Assembly: GCA_904830895.1 (NCBI GenBank)
Contig: LR882958.1
Location: 1,668,001 to 1,732,000, forward strand
DNA length: 64,000 bases
Reading direction: 5' to 3'
From: Planktothrix rubescens CCAP 1459/22
GTDB lineage: Bacteria; Cyanobacteriota; Cyanobacteriia; Cyanobacteriales; Microcoleaceae
Under the pieces are notes generated by a model. The model did no database searches. It had not been told where the DNA came from and saw only the letters and a program-made list of their open reading frames with translations. The translations under genes and the position numbers were made by a program. The number at the start of each line of letters is the position of its first letter. Within the stretch, counting starts at the first letter, position 1. Shown here piece after piece: positions 54,277 to 63,615 of this stretch.

Positions 54277-55017
54277 TCACCTTATTGGTTTTCCATTCCT
54301 TAATGGATCTGGGGTTTGAGTGAGGTCATGTTCGGCTTGACCTACTGGACTGTTGGAGAGATTACCATTAATGCTGATGGACTGTTTAGAGCTAGGCTGA
54401 GAGGATGAATCATCTTTCTTTTGAGCTTGTTGAGCTTCCTGAAGATCTGAAATATAATTTCGAGGTCGATAGCGAATTTGTGGAGTATCCGACTCCGGTA
54501 TTCCTTCTAAATTAATCGAATTACAAGCAAGGTTGAAACATTTATCATAAGATTTTCCTGCACCTAAAGCTTCATAAAATGCCGTAGAGAAATTAATCGC
54601 TGTGTTATCCCCAACTTCTTTATTCATCCCCACAACACAATCAATATATTGATGAATAGCTTGGGCTTGTTCCTCACTGTGGCAAGCATTAAGAACAACA
54701 CATTGAATTTCCGTTTGAAACTGTTTAAACAGCTTGGCTAAAGCCTCACTACTCACGAGTTGAGTTTTTCCTGAATCATTTTCTAAAACCAGTCCGTTAG
54801 TCCCAGAACCATGACCCGAAAAGTGAACAATTGCAGGTTCATATTCTAATAATGCTCGTCGCAAGTCTTTCACCCGAACGGCTGACTCACTCTCAACTTT
54901 AAATTGTTCTCGATTTTTGGACTGTTTCAATGCTTCTTTGATTTCGCGGATTTCTTCGTTCAAACGCAACTGGACAGAATCTTTAGGATTGGATAATAAA
55001 ATCAGTATGGTCTTCAT
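54277..55017 (-). CDS. CHAT-domain caspase-like protease, effector partner of the NACHT protein
   Basis: 246 residues. The CHAT protease domain (about 1-190) carries the catalytic His in HFSGHG (H69) and Cys in VLNACHS (C112). A Ser/Gln-rich linker leads to a short C-terminal motif, NSPVGQAEHDLTQ (about 222-234), which matches NSPIGQAGRDLIQ in the N-terminus of the NACHT protein. Such pairing of an effector and an NLR by a shared short motif is the arrangement of bacterial amyloid-type signalling (BASS motifs). The protease would be activated by proximity. It starts 26 bp after the NACHT gene, behind GGAG, on the same strand. Confidence 0.82.
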   Translation of the reverse strand: MKTILILLSNPKDSVQLRLNEEIREIKEALKQSKNREQFKVESESAVRVKDLRRALLEYEPAIVHFSGHGSGTNGLVLENDSGKTQLVSSEALAKLFKQFQTEIQCVVLNACHSEEQAQAIHQYIDCVVGMNKEVGDNTAINFSTAFYEALGAGKSYDKCFNLACNSINLEGIPESDTPQIRYRPRNYISDLQEAQQAQKKDDSSSQPSSKQSISINGNLSNSPVGQAEHDLTQTPDPLRNGKPIR

Positions 55018-55043
55018 GGTTAAATCTCCTTGATGTTACAAGT

Positions 55044-57233
55044 TTAGTTAGAAATACTATCAGAATTTAGTGCAGTTCCACACTTTGAACAAAAGTCAAA
55101 GTCAGATGGATTTTCATGTTGGCAATTTCCACAAATTTTATTAGAGACTGATTCGGCTTCTAATGTCTCAACGGTTTTTAAAGTCTCAAGTTCTTCTGAG
55201 TTAACCGGATTTAATTCTTGTGCAGTGGACGCATTTATCAGGTCTATTGACTGAGAAACTTGAACTGAACTTTCTGAAATAGTTTCGGTTTCAACTTGGG
55301 CAAAATGTTCGAGTAGCATCCGGTGAATAAAGATGTAACCGCCCCCAACTTTTTGCAGGAATATTAGTTCTGTGGCGTAGTCCAGAAAACGAGCATAATT
55401 CCAGGGTGAAAAACCTTTTATGTAAAGCATTGAACGCAAAGTTAAGTGTTTAATACAAGCATTCCAGCCTCCGATAATTAGTCCTAAAACCAGGCAAAAT
55501 CCTCCTAGACAAATCCAAAAACTATCCTCTAAATAATAAAAAAAATGTGAAGCTAAAAATCCGATTAATCCTCCCATAACCAAGCCGATGCTACCAATAA
55601 TTAAAGCATTAAAAACAGATGTTTTTATTCCTTGATTTGAAACTTTTTTGTTCTCTACTTCGGCTCCTTTTACTCCTTGATTAATACAATACAATAGTCC
55701 AGAACTTAGGCCATAACATAGCCCTCCAATTGGCTTAAAAATTACTCCAAAAGTTACCCAACCAAGCCCTCCCAAAATGATCCCTTTCTTCAGACTATTT
55801 TTAAATTCTTTACCCGACCATTTTAAGCTTTCAACGGTTTTTATTTCTCCTTCATATAGTCCTACAATCAGCCCTAATATCAGCCCAGAAATTGCTCCTA
55901 AAAACTGTCCTAAAATCGACGCAGAACTTGGCCCATAGTCTCCCCCAGAAATCTGCTTATAAATAGGTCCAAAAATTAGCCCAAAAATTACCGCAAAAAT
56001 TACCCCAGAAGTTAATCCACTGGTAATGCGATAAAATATACGTTCTGCTTTTATTTCCAACCAGGTTGGCTGTATTTTTTCTATCAAAAACACCGTTTGA
56101 GATTCCTGCACCATCCGAGTCGCTAACCAAGTGAGCCAATGTTTAGTTTGCTCTGGCGTATATTTGCTCCTCGCTGCCCGTCCATGACGCTGAAACATTC
56201 GCTCAATATAGGTTTCAAAAAGATGGCGACGACGTTCTTTAATGGAACCGAATTGCTGTAAATTGTCAACAGAGATATCTTTGTAAGCCATGCTGACAAT
56301 ACTGAGAGTCAGGGGAGATTTCATCATCTCCTGCATCGCTATATCTTGTTGCAATAGGGTTTTGACTCCCTGAAGTTGTTTTCCAGCATTGTCTAAATAT
56401 TGGTTAACTTGTTCTGAGGTCAGAGGTTGAACGCAGATAGCCCCCCGCACTTGTAGACGATTTGAGAGTGCTTGATAGTCTTTTATTCGACTACAAACCA
56501 CCATCTCCGTTATTCCATAGTCTTCCATAAATTGGTTGATGGCTTCTACACAAGCTTCTCGATGTTTGGCACTCACCTCATCCAAACCATCCAATAACAG
56601 TAACAATTGTTGGTCTTGCACCCAAACTTTACCAAGAGATTTAGATACACCATAGTTGCTCTGAAGTTCATCCACTAACCAATCAGCAATTTTTTTCTGT
56701 TTTTTTACCCAAGAAGATAAGTTAAGAACTACAGGTATGGGTCGATTCAAATTTTCCGATGTTTGAGCAATTAAATCTCGCGTTAATTTTAACAATATCG
56801 TTGTTTTTCCGGCTCCGGGTTCACCCAAAATCAGCAGCGTTCGTCCCTCTCCCATCCGATTAAATGCAGTGTTAATTCCTCGACTTGTAGATAAAGGTTT
56901 TTGTGATTGTTCTGGGGAGATTTGAATATTACTAAAAGGACGCTTTACTAAATCGGGTCGTTCTTCGAGTCCGAGGTCAATCATCGCCTTATTATGCAGT
57001 GACCCTTCTAAGACACTCTCCACCCAAAACTCTTTAACTTGGTCGAGTAATTTTTGTCGGAAGCGATATTCTTGTTGGGTTGGGGGTTTAACTTCTCGAT
57101 GAAATAAACCTGCAAAACTCAAACTTTCATAGACCGTTACATTTTGAATCAGATCACGTCCAGCCTGCCCTATTGGAGAGTTTTCTAGGGTCTGACTATC
57201 AATATTGAGTCTGTAATTGGGTTGTTGAGTCAT
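55044..57233 (-). CDS. NACHT-domain STAND ATPase with membrane region and zinc ribbon
   Basis: 729 residues. The N-terminal tail carries NSPIGQAGRDLIQ (18-30), shared with the CHAT protein. The NACHT domain (about 130-330) has Walker A GEPGAGKTT (136-144) and Walker B LLLLDGLDEVS (about D214-E218). A winged/helical segment follows (about 330-400), then a Gly-rich hydrophobic region (about 400-600) with several likely membrane segments (FAVIFGLIFGPIY; LVMGGLIGFLASHFF), and a C-terminal zinc ribbon CGNCQHENPSDFDFCSKCG (about 701-719). There are no visible leucine-rich, TPR or WD repeats as sensor. It resembles bacterial NLR-like immune receptors. It is upstream of the CHAT gene in one operon. 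Confidence 0.85.
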   Translation of the reverse strand: MTQQPNYRLNIDSQTLENSPIGQAGRDLIQNVTVYESLSFAGLFHREVKPPTQQEYRFRQKLLDQVKEFWVESVLEGSLHNKAMIDLGLEERPDLVKRPFSNIQISPEQSQKPLSTSRGINTAFNRMGEGRTLLILGEPGAGKTTILLKLTRDLIAQTSENLNRPIPVVLNLSSWVKKQKKIADWLVDELQSNYGVSKSLGKVWVQDQQLLLLLDGLDEVSAKHREACVEAINQFMEDYGITEMVVCSRIKDYQALSNRLQVRGAICVQPLTSEQVNQYLDNAGKQLQGVKTLLQQDIAMQEMMKSPLTLSIVSMAYKDISVDNLQQFGSIKERRRHLFETYIERMFQRHGRAARSKYTPEQTKHWLTWLATRMVQESQTVFLIEKIQPTWLEIKAERIFYRITSGLTSGVIFAVIFGLIFGPIYKQISGGDYGPSSASILGQFLGAISGLILGLIVGLYEGEIKTVESLKWSGKEFKNSLKKGIILGGLGWVTFGVIFKPIGGLCYGLSSGLLYCINQGVKGAEVENKKVSNQGIKTSVFNALIIGSIGLVMGGLIGFLASHFFYYLEDSFWICLGGFCLVLGLIIGGWNACIKHLTLRSMLYIKGFSPWNYARFLDYATELIFLQKVGGGYIFIHRMLLEHFAQVETETISESSVQVSQSIDLINASTAQELNPVNSEELETLKTVETLEAESVSNKICGNCQHENPSDFDFCSKCGTALNSDSISN

Positions 57234-57238
57234 ATGCC

Positions 57239-57562
57239 CGTTTTTTGAGAGATTGTAAAAATCAAGGTTATCAGATTAACTTAATTTATTTTTGGTTACA
57301 AAGTCCAGAATTGGCGATCGCCAGGGTACGCAGACGGGTAGAAAGCGGGGGTCACAATATCCCAGAAGATGTCATTCGCCGCCGTTATCAACGGGGACGG
57401 AAAAACCTGACTGATTTGTATTTCCCCCTCTGTAATCGTTGGATAGTTTATGATAACTCTAGTCTCAATTTGCAGATTATAGCTGAATGTCCTTTAAACC
57501 AAGACCCGATTATTTATCAACCTCAATTGTGGACACAAATTACAACTTCTGACGATGAATAA
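57239..57562 (+). pseudogene. Zeta-toxin-like protein, C-terminal fragment
   Basis: The frame RFLRDCKNQGYQINLIYFWL, then SPELAIARVRRRVESGGHNI and RRRYQRGRKNLTDLYFPLCN is the second half of zeta-toxin-family kinases. It lacks its own start (the first usable codon is TTG at 57245) and continues where the N-terminal fragment at 54027-54221 breaks off. The NACHT gene begins at 57233 on the other strand, at the junction. The next gene overlaps its stop codon. Confidence 0.8.
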
Positions 57563-57761
57563 ACCGATTCCTGATAAATTATCAAGCCAAATTGACACAG
57601 GTGTAAAACTGGCTATTGCTAAAGCCGTAGAAAGGCATCGCAAACTTGGAGAATCTATCAGTATTTGGCAAGATGGAAAAGTTGTCACCTTAACCGCAGA
57701 GGAAATTCCTCAGTTTCCAACTGTTTCAGAGTATTACCAGCAATTTAGAACCAGAGGTTGA
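57555..57761 (+). CDS. Small partner protein of the zeta-like gene
   Basis: 68 residues: KPIPDKLSSQIDTGVKLAIA, then AVERHRKLGESISIWQDGKV and LTAEEIPQF. The ATG overlaps the stop of the zeta-like fragment by 8 bp, so the genes were once coupled; this is the likely antitoxin or partner of the broken toxin. It seems intact, but expression through the broken upstream gene is doubtful. I know no formal family name. Confidence 0.6.
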   Translation: MNKPIPDKLSSQIDTGVKLAIAKAVERHRKLGESISIWQDGKVVTLTAEEIPQFPTVSEYYQQFRTRG

Positions 57762-57858
57762 GATATGACATGATCCAACATCAAACAGCCCAGCCCTGCT
57801 CCCCCTAACTCGTCCGGTGCTACCATGACTTTATAGTAAATGCAGGCATTTAACAAAT

Positions 57859-59772
57859 ATGCACCTAAGTGAAATTACTCATCCCAATCAACTCCATGGC
57901 TTGTCGATCCATCAACTCGAACAAATTGCCCGCGAGATCCGCGAGAAACACCTAGAAACCGTTGCCGCCACCGGAGGACATTTGGGGCCAGGGTTGGGAG
58001 TTGTGGAACTAACATTGGGTTTATATCAAACCCTCGACTTAGATCGAGATAAAGTGATTTGGGATGTGGGACATCAGGCCTATCCCCATAAATTAATCAC
58101 CGGACGTTATCAAAATTTCCACACTTTAAGACAAAAATACGGCGTTGCAGGCTATTTAAAACGCTGTGAAAACAAATTTGATCATTTTGGAGCCGGACAC
58201 GCTTCTACCAGTATTTCTGCGGGGCTAGGAATGGCGATCGCCCGTGACATGAAAGGGGAAAACTTCAAAGTCGTTGCCATTATTGGGGATGGGGCCTTAA
58301 CCGGAGGCATGGCCTTAGAAGCCATTAACCACGCCGGACATTTACCTAATACTAATTTAATGGTAGTTCTTAATGATAACGAGATGTCAATTTCTCCCAA
58401 TGTGGGGGCAATTTCTCGTTATTTGAATAAAATGCGTTTGTCTCCTCCAGTTCAGTTTTTAACTGACAATTTAGAGGAACAATTTAAGCATTTACCTTTT
58501 GTGGGAGAAGCCCTGACCCCAGAAATGGAACGGATGAAAGAGGGGATGAAACGGTTAGCAGTTTCTAAAGTCGGGGCGGTGTTTGAAGAATTAGGTTTTA
58601 CCTATGTGGGGCCGGTTGATGGTCATGATTTAAAAGAATTAATTAATACCTTTCAACAAGCCCATAAAATACCAGGGCCAGTGTTAGTTCACGTCGCCAC
58701 GGTGAAAGGAAAAGGTTATGCGATCGCTGAAAAAGATCAAGTCGGTTATCATGCTCAAAACCCCTTTAATTTAGCCACTGGAAAAGCTGTTCCGGCGAGT
58801 AAACCCAAACCTCCTAGTTATTCTAAAGTCTTTGGGGAAACCTTAGTTAAATTGTGCGAAAATGACTCTCGAATTGTCGGTATTACGGCGGCAATGGCAA
58901 CGGGAACTGGGTTAGATATTCTCCAGAAAAAACTGCCGAAACAATATATTGATGTCGGTATTGCCGAACAACACGCTGTTACCATGGCGGCGGGTTTAGC
59001 AACGGAAGGAATGCGTCCAGTGGTTGCTATTTATTCCACCTTTCTACAACGGGCTTATGATCAAATTATTCATGATGTTTGTATTCAAGAACTTCCAGTT
59101 TTCTTCTGTTTAGATCGGGCGGGAATTGTTGGGGTAGACGGCCCCACTCACCAGGGAATGTATGATATTTCCTATCTCCGATGTTTACCCAATTTAGTGA
59201 TTATGGCTCCCAAAGATGAAGCCGAATTACAACGGATGTTAGTCACCGGAATTGAGCATACAAACGGCCCCATTGCCATGCGTTATCCTCGCGGATCGGG
59301 TTTAGGTGTTCCTTTAATGGAAGAAGGTTGGGAAGCCTTACCTATCGGCAAAGGAGAGATTTTAAGACATGGAGATGATCTGCTATTAATGGGTTATGGC
59401 AGTATGGTGAATATGTCAATGCAAGTAGCAGAAATTCTCAGTGAACATGGCATTGAAGCTACTGTAATTAATCCCCGTTTTGTTAAACCTTTGGATGTAG
59501 AATTAATTGCGCCTTTAGCCAAACAAATTGGTAAAGTCGTAACTATAGAAGAAGGTTGTTTAATGGGTGGTTTTGGTTCCGCCGTTGCGGAAGCTTTATT
59601 AGATAATAATGTGGTGGTTCCAGTGAAGCGTTTCGGGGTTCCTGATATTTTAGTTGATCATGCTGAACCTAATGAATCTTTTGCTGATTTGGGTTTAACC
59701 AGTTCTCAAATTTCTGAACAAATTCGTGAAGCCTTTTTTGTTCAGAACAAACAACCCTCTAAAGTTAGTTGA
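57859..59772 (+). CDS. dxs: 1-deoxy-D-xylulose-5-phosphate synthase
   Basis: 637 residues. It makes DXP from pyruvate and glyceraldehyde-3-phosphate, the first step of the non-mevalonate isoprenoid pathway, using thiamine diphosphate. Visible blocks: [34 protein letters not shown], the TPP motif [68 protein letters not shown] and GVDGPTHQG. Length and all blocks match bacterial Dxs. It is monocistronic as far as can be seen, and repeat A lies just downstream. Confidence 0.95.
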   Translation: MHLSEITHPNQLHGLSIHQLEQIAREIREKHLETVAATGGHLGPGLGVVELTLGLYQTLDLDRDKVIWDVGHQAYPHKLITGRYQNFHTLRQKYGVAGYLKRCENKFDHFGAGHASTSISAGLGMAIARDMKGENFKVVAIIGDGALTGGMALEAINHAGHLPNTNLMVVLNDNEMSISPNVGAISRYLNKMRLSPPVQFLTDNLEEQFKHLPFVGEALTPEMERMKEGMKRLAVSKVGAVFEELGFTYVGPVDGHDLKELINTFQQAHKIPGPVLVHVATVKGKGYAIAEKDQVGYHAQNPFNLATGKAVPASKPKPPSYSKVFGETLVKLCENDSRIVGITAAMATGTGLDILQKKLPKQYIDVGIAEQHAVTMAAGLATEGMRPVVAIYSTFLQRAYDQIIHDVCIQELPVFFCLDRAGIVGVDGPTHQGMYDISYLRCLPNLVIMAPKDEAELQRMLVTGIEHTNGPIAMRYPRGSGLGVPLMEEGWEALPIGKGEILRHGDDLLLMGYGSMVNMSMQVAEILSEHGIEATVINPRFVKPLDVELIAPLAKQIGKVVTIEEGCLMGGFGSAVAEALLDNNVVVPVKRFGVPDILVDHAEPNESFADLGLTSSQISEQIREAFFVQNKQPSKVS

Positions 59773-59819
59773 TTTGATCAAAAATCACTAATTTTGAGAT
59801 AGAAACTGGGTTTCAAATA

Positions 59820-59967
59820 TATAGCAGGGAACGCCGGATCTGGGGAACAGTCCCCCCCAAACCCCCCGTGCACGGCAGGCTAGGGGGGGAGGGAACAGGG
59901 GGAAAATACTTCACCGTCTGGGTTCTAAGATCCGTCTGGTGTCCTAACTGCCTTGGCGGTTGCTATA
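59820..59967. repeat. MITE-like repeat A, copy 3
   Basis: 148 bp, opposite orientation to 7799-7928 and the same as 40208-40346. TATAGCAGGGAAC starts it and CGGTTGCTATA ends it. It is followed immediately by AGCAGTTATT and, up to 60066, nothing but an AT-rich leader. Confidence 0.8.
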
Positions 59968-60066
59968 GCAGTTATTGTGGCTATTTTTACAAGGATAAAG
60001 CCTAATTTAACCACAAAGATACAAAGACACAAAGAGTTTGTAAACACGCTCTATATATAGGAGAAA

Positions 60067-60672
60067 ATGATGACACAAGCTAACTTTTTACAACCGCTTG
60101 CGGTCAATATTTCACCATCGTTAATACTATCGATCACCCATGAAAATTTCATTCAGTTAGCTCAAATAAATCGAGACTTACAATTAGAAAGAACGGCTAA
60201 AGGAGAGTTAATTGTAATGCCACCAACGGGAAGTGAAACCGGAAATCGAAATCTTGATATCGCCGGACAACTTTGGTTATGGAACCGTCAAAATCAATTA
60301 GGGATAGCTTTTGATTCTTCTACAGGTTTTCATCTTCCCAATGGTGCTGATCGCTCTCCTGATGCCTCTTGGATACGTCAAGAAAGATGGGATTTACTAA
60401 CACAGGAAGAACGGGAAATCTTTGCGCCAATTTGCCCTGATTTTGTATTGGAATTGCGTTCAAAAAATGATGCGATAGAGAAGTTGCAAGCTAAAATGAT
60501 AGAATATATAGAAAATGGAGCTAGTTTAGGTTGGTTAATTGATCGCAAAAATAAAACTGTAGAAATATATCGACAAAATCAGGATATAGAATTATTAAAT
60601 CATCCATTAATCTTATCAGGAGAAGATATTTTACCGGGGTTTATGTTAAATTTAACTGAAGTTTGGAATTAA
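60067..60672 (+). CDS. Uma2 family (DUF820) protein
   Basis: 201 residues, same subfamily as 300-881. ELIVMPPTGSETGNRNLD, then NGADRSPDASWIRQERWDLL and ICPDFVLELRSKND are the conserved blocks of the PD-(D/E)xK-type fold. The gene starts at ATG 60067 behind AGGAGA. The next Uma2 gene starts 28 bp later and is likely cotranscribed. Cellular role unknown. Confidence 0.87.
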   Translation: MMTQANFLQPLAVNISPSLILSITHENFIQLAQINRDLQLERTAKGELIVMPPTGSETGNRNLDIAGQLWLWNRQNQLGIAFDSSTGFHLPNGADRSPDASWIRQERWDLLTQEEREIFAPICPDFVLELRSKNDAIEKLQAKMIEYIENGASLGWLIDRKNKTVEIYRQNQDIELLNHPLILSGEDILPGFMLNLTEVWN

Positions 60673-60699
60673 CAAAAATATCTAGTTAGGGAGAATGAA

Positions 60700-61350
60700 A
60701 TGGTCGTTACATTTGAATTACAACAAATTGATATTCAACCCGGACAACACCTAATTTTGCGTCAGGTGAGTTGGAAGGAATTTGAAGCCATTTTAGAAGA
60801 AATGGGAGAACATCGCGCTTCACGGGTCGCTTATTATCAAGGAGTGTTAGAAATTCGGATGTCATTACCAGAACATGAAACAAAAAAAGAATTAATTAGC
60901 GATTTTGTAAAAATTCTATTGGATGAATTAGAGTTAGATTCACAAACTTTTGGATCGACAACTTTTAAGCGACCAGAAATGGCAGCAGGTATCGAACCAG
61001 ATAACTGTTTTTATATTCAAAATGCTGCTTTAATGATCGGAAAGCAACGAATTAATTTATCTGTTGATCCTCCTCCTGATTTAGCTATTGAAGTCGATGT
61101 TACCTCAAAAACTAAACTCGATGCTTATTTAACTTTAGCTGTACCCGAATTGTGGATTTATACAGAAGGAAAACTACAAATTTTTGTTCTACGACAAGGA
61201 GAATACTTGTCAATAGAAACTAGCCCTATCTTTGGAAATTTGCCAGTTATAGACAGAATTTTACAGTTTTTACAGGAAAGTGAAATTAGAGGAGATAGTG
61301 CAGCAAGGCGAGGATTTCGGCAGTGGGTGCGATCGCAATTCAATCGTTAA
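60700..61350 (+). CDS. Uma2 family (DUF820) protein, divergent subfamily
   Basis: 216 residues. It has the family's core in a different subfamily form: RVAYYQGVLEIRMSLPEHE, then AGIEPDNCFYIQNAALM and DPPPDLAIEVDVTSKTK, where D..P.L..E...S is the metal-site strand. It lies directly after the other Uma2 gene, with AGGGAG as ribosome-binding site. Function is unknown. Confidence 0.85.
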   Translation: MVVTFELQQIDIQPGQHLILRQVSWKEFEAILEEMGEHRASRVAYYQGVLEIRMSLPEHETKKELISDFVKILLDELELDSQTFGSTTFKRPEMAAGIEPDNCFYIQNAALMIGKQRINLSVDPPPDLAIEVDVTSKTKLDAYLTLAVPELWIYTEGKLQIFVLRQGEYLSIETSPIFGNLPVIDRILQFLQESEIRGDSAARRGFRQWVRSQFNR

Positions 61351-61410
61351 TTTTAGACTTGCTATAAATATATTATTGTCAAAAAAATAATTAACCTAAT
61401 CTTAAATCCA

Positions 61411-61438
61411 GTAGAGACGTTCCATGGAACATCTCTAC
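61411..61438. terminator. GTAGAGACG palindrome between convergent genes
   Basis: GTAGAGACGTTCC and GGAACATCTCTAC are inverted around AT (28 bp, one mismatch). It lies between the convergent Uma2 and PepSY-type genes and could act as a bidirectional terminator. The same family of repeats is at 29587 and 62092. Confidence 0.6.
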
Positions 61439-61457
61439 ATTTAGATTTCGTTTAAAC

Positions 61458-62063
61458 TTAAGATTTTTCTGAAGAAACTTTAGCCCGTTTTTTACGAAAA
61501 ATTCCCGTCATATTAATTCCGGTGACAATCATGGCAATTAATCCTACACCAATTAAAGCAACGTAAATTGGTTTTCCCACCGAGCCAAAATAAGCACCTT
61601 GATGAATTGTGAGTAAAAATTCAGCCGATTCATCTGACACACCCAACCAATTTGTACCGATTGCATATAGAATCCCTGTTGAAGCACTTAAAAACAAAGG
61701 TAATAATAAAATGGGTGCTAAAATTTGATGAACTTTTCTAGCATTCAATGGAGAATCTTTAGCAGGATTTTTACGTTTTTTTTGCGTTAACCGAACCATT
61801 GTCAATCCCGTGACCAGCATGGCTATTAGCCCTAAACCTACCAATAATACATAAATCGGAACTAAGGGTTCTCCTAAAAATTCTCCTTGATGAATCATCA
61901 GAAAAATATTTGCTTGATCTTTTGGCATTCCCATCCAAGTCCTTCCCAGGCGATAACCCATTCCGGTGAAAGCAGTTAAAAAGAAAGGAATAAATATAAT
62001 CGGTGCAATTTTGCGATGAAGTTTCCAAAGCTGATGAGATTTAAAAAACTGTAGATTTGCCAT
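61458..62063 (-). CDS. PepSY-type tandem membrane protein
   Basis: 201 residues with four membrane segments arranged as two similar halves. Half one: LWKLHRKIAPIIFIPFFLTA then IHQGEFLGEPLVPIYVLLVG; half two: KVHQILAPILLLPLFLSAST then IHQGAYFGSVGKPIYVALIG. The H-(R/Q)-x-APII and IHQGE/IHQGA histidines repeat in each half, like heme- or metal-binding PepSY_TM proteins. A role in iron or redox transport is possible. It lies between the GTAGAGACG palindromes at 61411 and 62092. Confidence 0.7.
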   Translation of the reverse strand: MANLQFFKSHQLWKLHRKIAPIIFIPFFLTAFTGMGYRLGRTWMGMPKDQANIFLMIHQGEFLGEPLVPIYVLLVGLGLIAMLVTGLTMVRLTQKKRKNPAKDSPLNARKVHQILAPILLLPLFLSASTGILYAIGTNWLGVSDESAEFLLTIHQGAYFGSVGKPIYVALIGVGLIAMIVTGINMTGIFRKKRAKVSSEKS

Positions 62064-62091
62064 TATTATTAACCTAAATAATTATATACTT

Positions 62092-62120
62092 GTAGAGATG
62101 TAAAGTTTCTACGTCTCTAC
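62092..62120. repeat. GTAGAGACG palindrome
   Basis: GTAGAGATGTA and TACGTCTCTAC are inverted around AAGTTTC. It sits 30 bp upstream of the PepSY-type gene. The rest of 62121-62268 has no gene. Confidence 0.6.
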
Positions 62121-62268
62121 AGTTAGGGACAGGAGAAAGGGAATGCCTCTTAATATAACAACAGAAAGACGATTATCCTAACCCCGAGTTTTAGAATAAA
62201 CTTAAAAAGTGACAAACTGGTGACAAATTGAGATGTTACCCATGAAATTATGGGATTTTAATTCGGTA

Positions 62269-63615
62269 TTAAGTGTGGGCTAGAGTGGGAAAACGCACAG
62301 AAAAACAGCTACCCTTTCCTAACTGACTGGTGGCTGTGATTTCTGCTTGATGATTTTGGGCTAAAGTTTGAGCGATCGCTAACCCTAACCCAGACCCTCC
62401 TTTTCTGCGATTTCGAGCTTGATCAGCACGCCACAACCGATCAAAAATCAAGGGTAATTGTTCAGGAGAAATTCCGATTCCGGTGTCTTCTATTCGTACC
62501 CAAACCCATTTCTCTTGCTGCTCTAAATATACTGTTACTTTCCCCCCGGTATCAGTATAATAAATTGCATTTTCTATTAAGTTTAAAAATAATCGCCAAA
62601 GTTGATTTCCCTCCCCTTTTATTTTAATTTCATTATTCATATCTAAGATTAATTGCACCCCCTTTTCTTCAGCTTGATACAGGAGAAATTCCACCAAATC
62701 TTCTAATAGTTCATTCATGGGAATAATTACTAAATTCGTTGTTATCGGAATAGAATCTTGATCTGTGCGAGCCAAAAGTAATAAATCTTCTACTAAGCTG
62801 GTCATTTGATTGACGCCACTGGCGATCGCTTTTAATTTATCAATATCAGCAGGATGAATTCGTTCTGGATGACTCTGCATAACTTCCACACAAGTCCTAA
62901 TTCCCGCTAAAGGATTTCTCAATTCATGAGAAGCATCGGCGGTAAATTGTTTGAGTTTTTCAAAACTTTGTTCAATCGGTTTTAAAGATTGTTTTGTTAA
63001 CCACATTCCTCCAAAAGCAGTTAATCCTGATACTAATATTCCCCCTAACATCATTCCTAATCTTAATTTTATCAACACCCTTTCCACGGGTTTTGTAGAC
63101 TCACTGACCCGTACATAACCGATAATCTGTTTTTGTAATTCTGATTCTTTATTAATCTGTAAAGTTAGAGTACGAATTTTTTTGCCGTCAACTATATAAG
63201 TCCAATGATAATGGGATAAATCAATAGGAGGAAACACTTTTCCGGTTTTAGCAATCAGTTGGCGGTTTTGATCAAACCATTCAATTCCTTGACTGGCTTG
63301 CTGAATATTTTGCCAAGGAATATCTAGATCACCATCATCATCTAATCCTCTAAAATCATCGGTTTCAAATGCTTCTTTATGTTCTTTAACCTCTGATAAA
63401 CTATGGGTAGCTGCATCTGCTAATATTAACAATTGACGATCTAATTGTTGATATAAACTCAGGGAAAAAAACTCATAAACGGTAATCATTGATATTCCTG
63501 AAATTGCCATCATCACTCCTAAATAGGAAAGCAATAACCGCCAACTTAAATATCTAAATTGAGGGTTAATTTCCTTGCGTTTTGAGCCGATATCCCAAAC
63601 CATAAACTGTTTCAA
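62269..63615 (-). CDS. Sensor histidine kinase of an OmpR-type two-component system
   Basis: 448 residues. A membrane segment (about 25-48), an extracytoplasmic sensor of about 120 residues, a second membrane segment (about 180-205), then a HisKA domain with ADASHELRNPLAGIRTCVEV (phospho-acceptor His, about 231) and a HATPase with IENAIYYTDTGGKV, IRIEDTGIGISPEQ and GGSGLGLAIA. No clear HAMP is visible. The gene overlaps the end of the response regulator by 50 bp, so the system is transcribed regulator first. The stimulus is unknown. The first ATG at 63615 is used; another is at 63603. Confidence 0.9.
   Translation of the reverse strand: MKQFMVWDIGSKRKEINPQFRYLSWRLLLSYLGVMMAISGISMITVYEFFSLSLYQQLDRQLLILADAATHSLSEVKEHKEAFETDDFRGLDDDGDLDIPWQNIQQASQGIEWFDQNRQLIAKTGKVFPPIDLSHYHWTYIVDGKKIRTLTLQINKESELQKQIIGYVRVSESTKPVERVLIKLRLGMMLGGILVSGLTAFGGMWLTKQSLKPIEQSFEKLKQFTADASHELRNPLAGIRTCVEVMQSHPERIHPADIDKLKAIASGVNQMTSLVEDLLLLARTDQDSIPITTNLVIIPMNELLEDLVEFLLYQAEEKGVQLILDMNNEIKIKGEGNQLWRLFLNLIENAIYYTDTGGKVTVYLEQQEKWVWVRIEDTGIGISPEQLPLIFDRLWRADQARNRRKGGSGLGLAIAQTLAQNHQAEITATSQLGKGSCFSVRFPTLAHT

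Noticed and set aside
55957-56139. Minus-strand ORF with Trp-Gly-Asn-Phe repeats
   Set aside because: Frame shadow of the Gly-rich membrane region of the NACHT protein.
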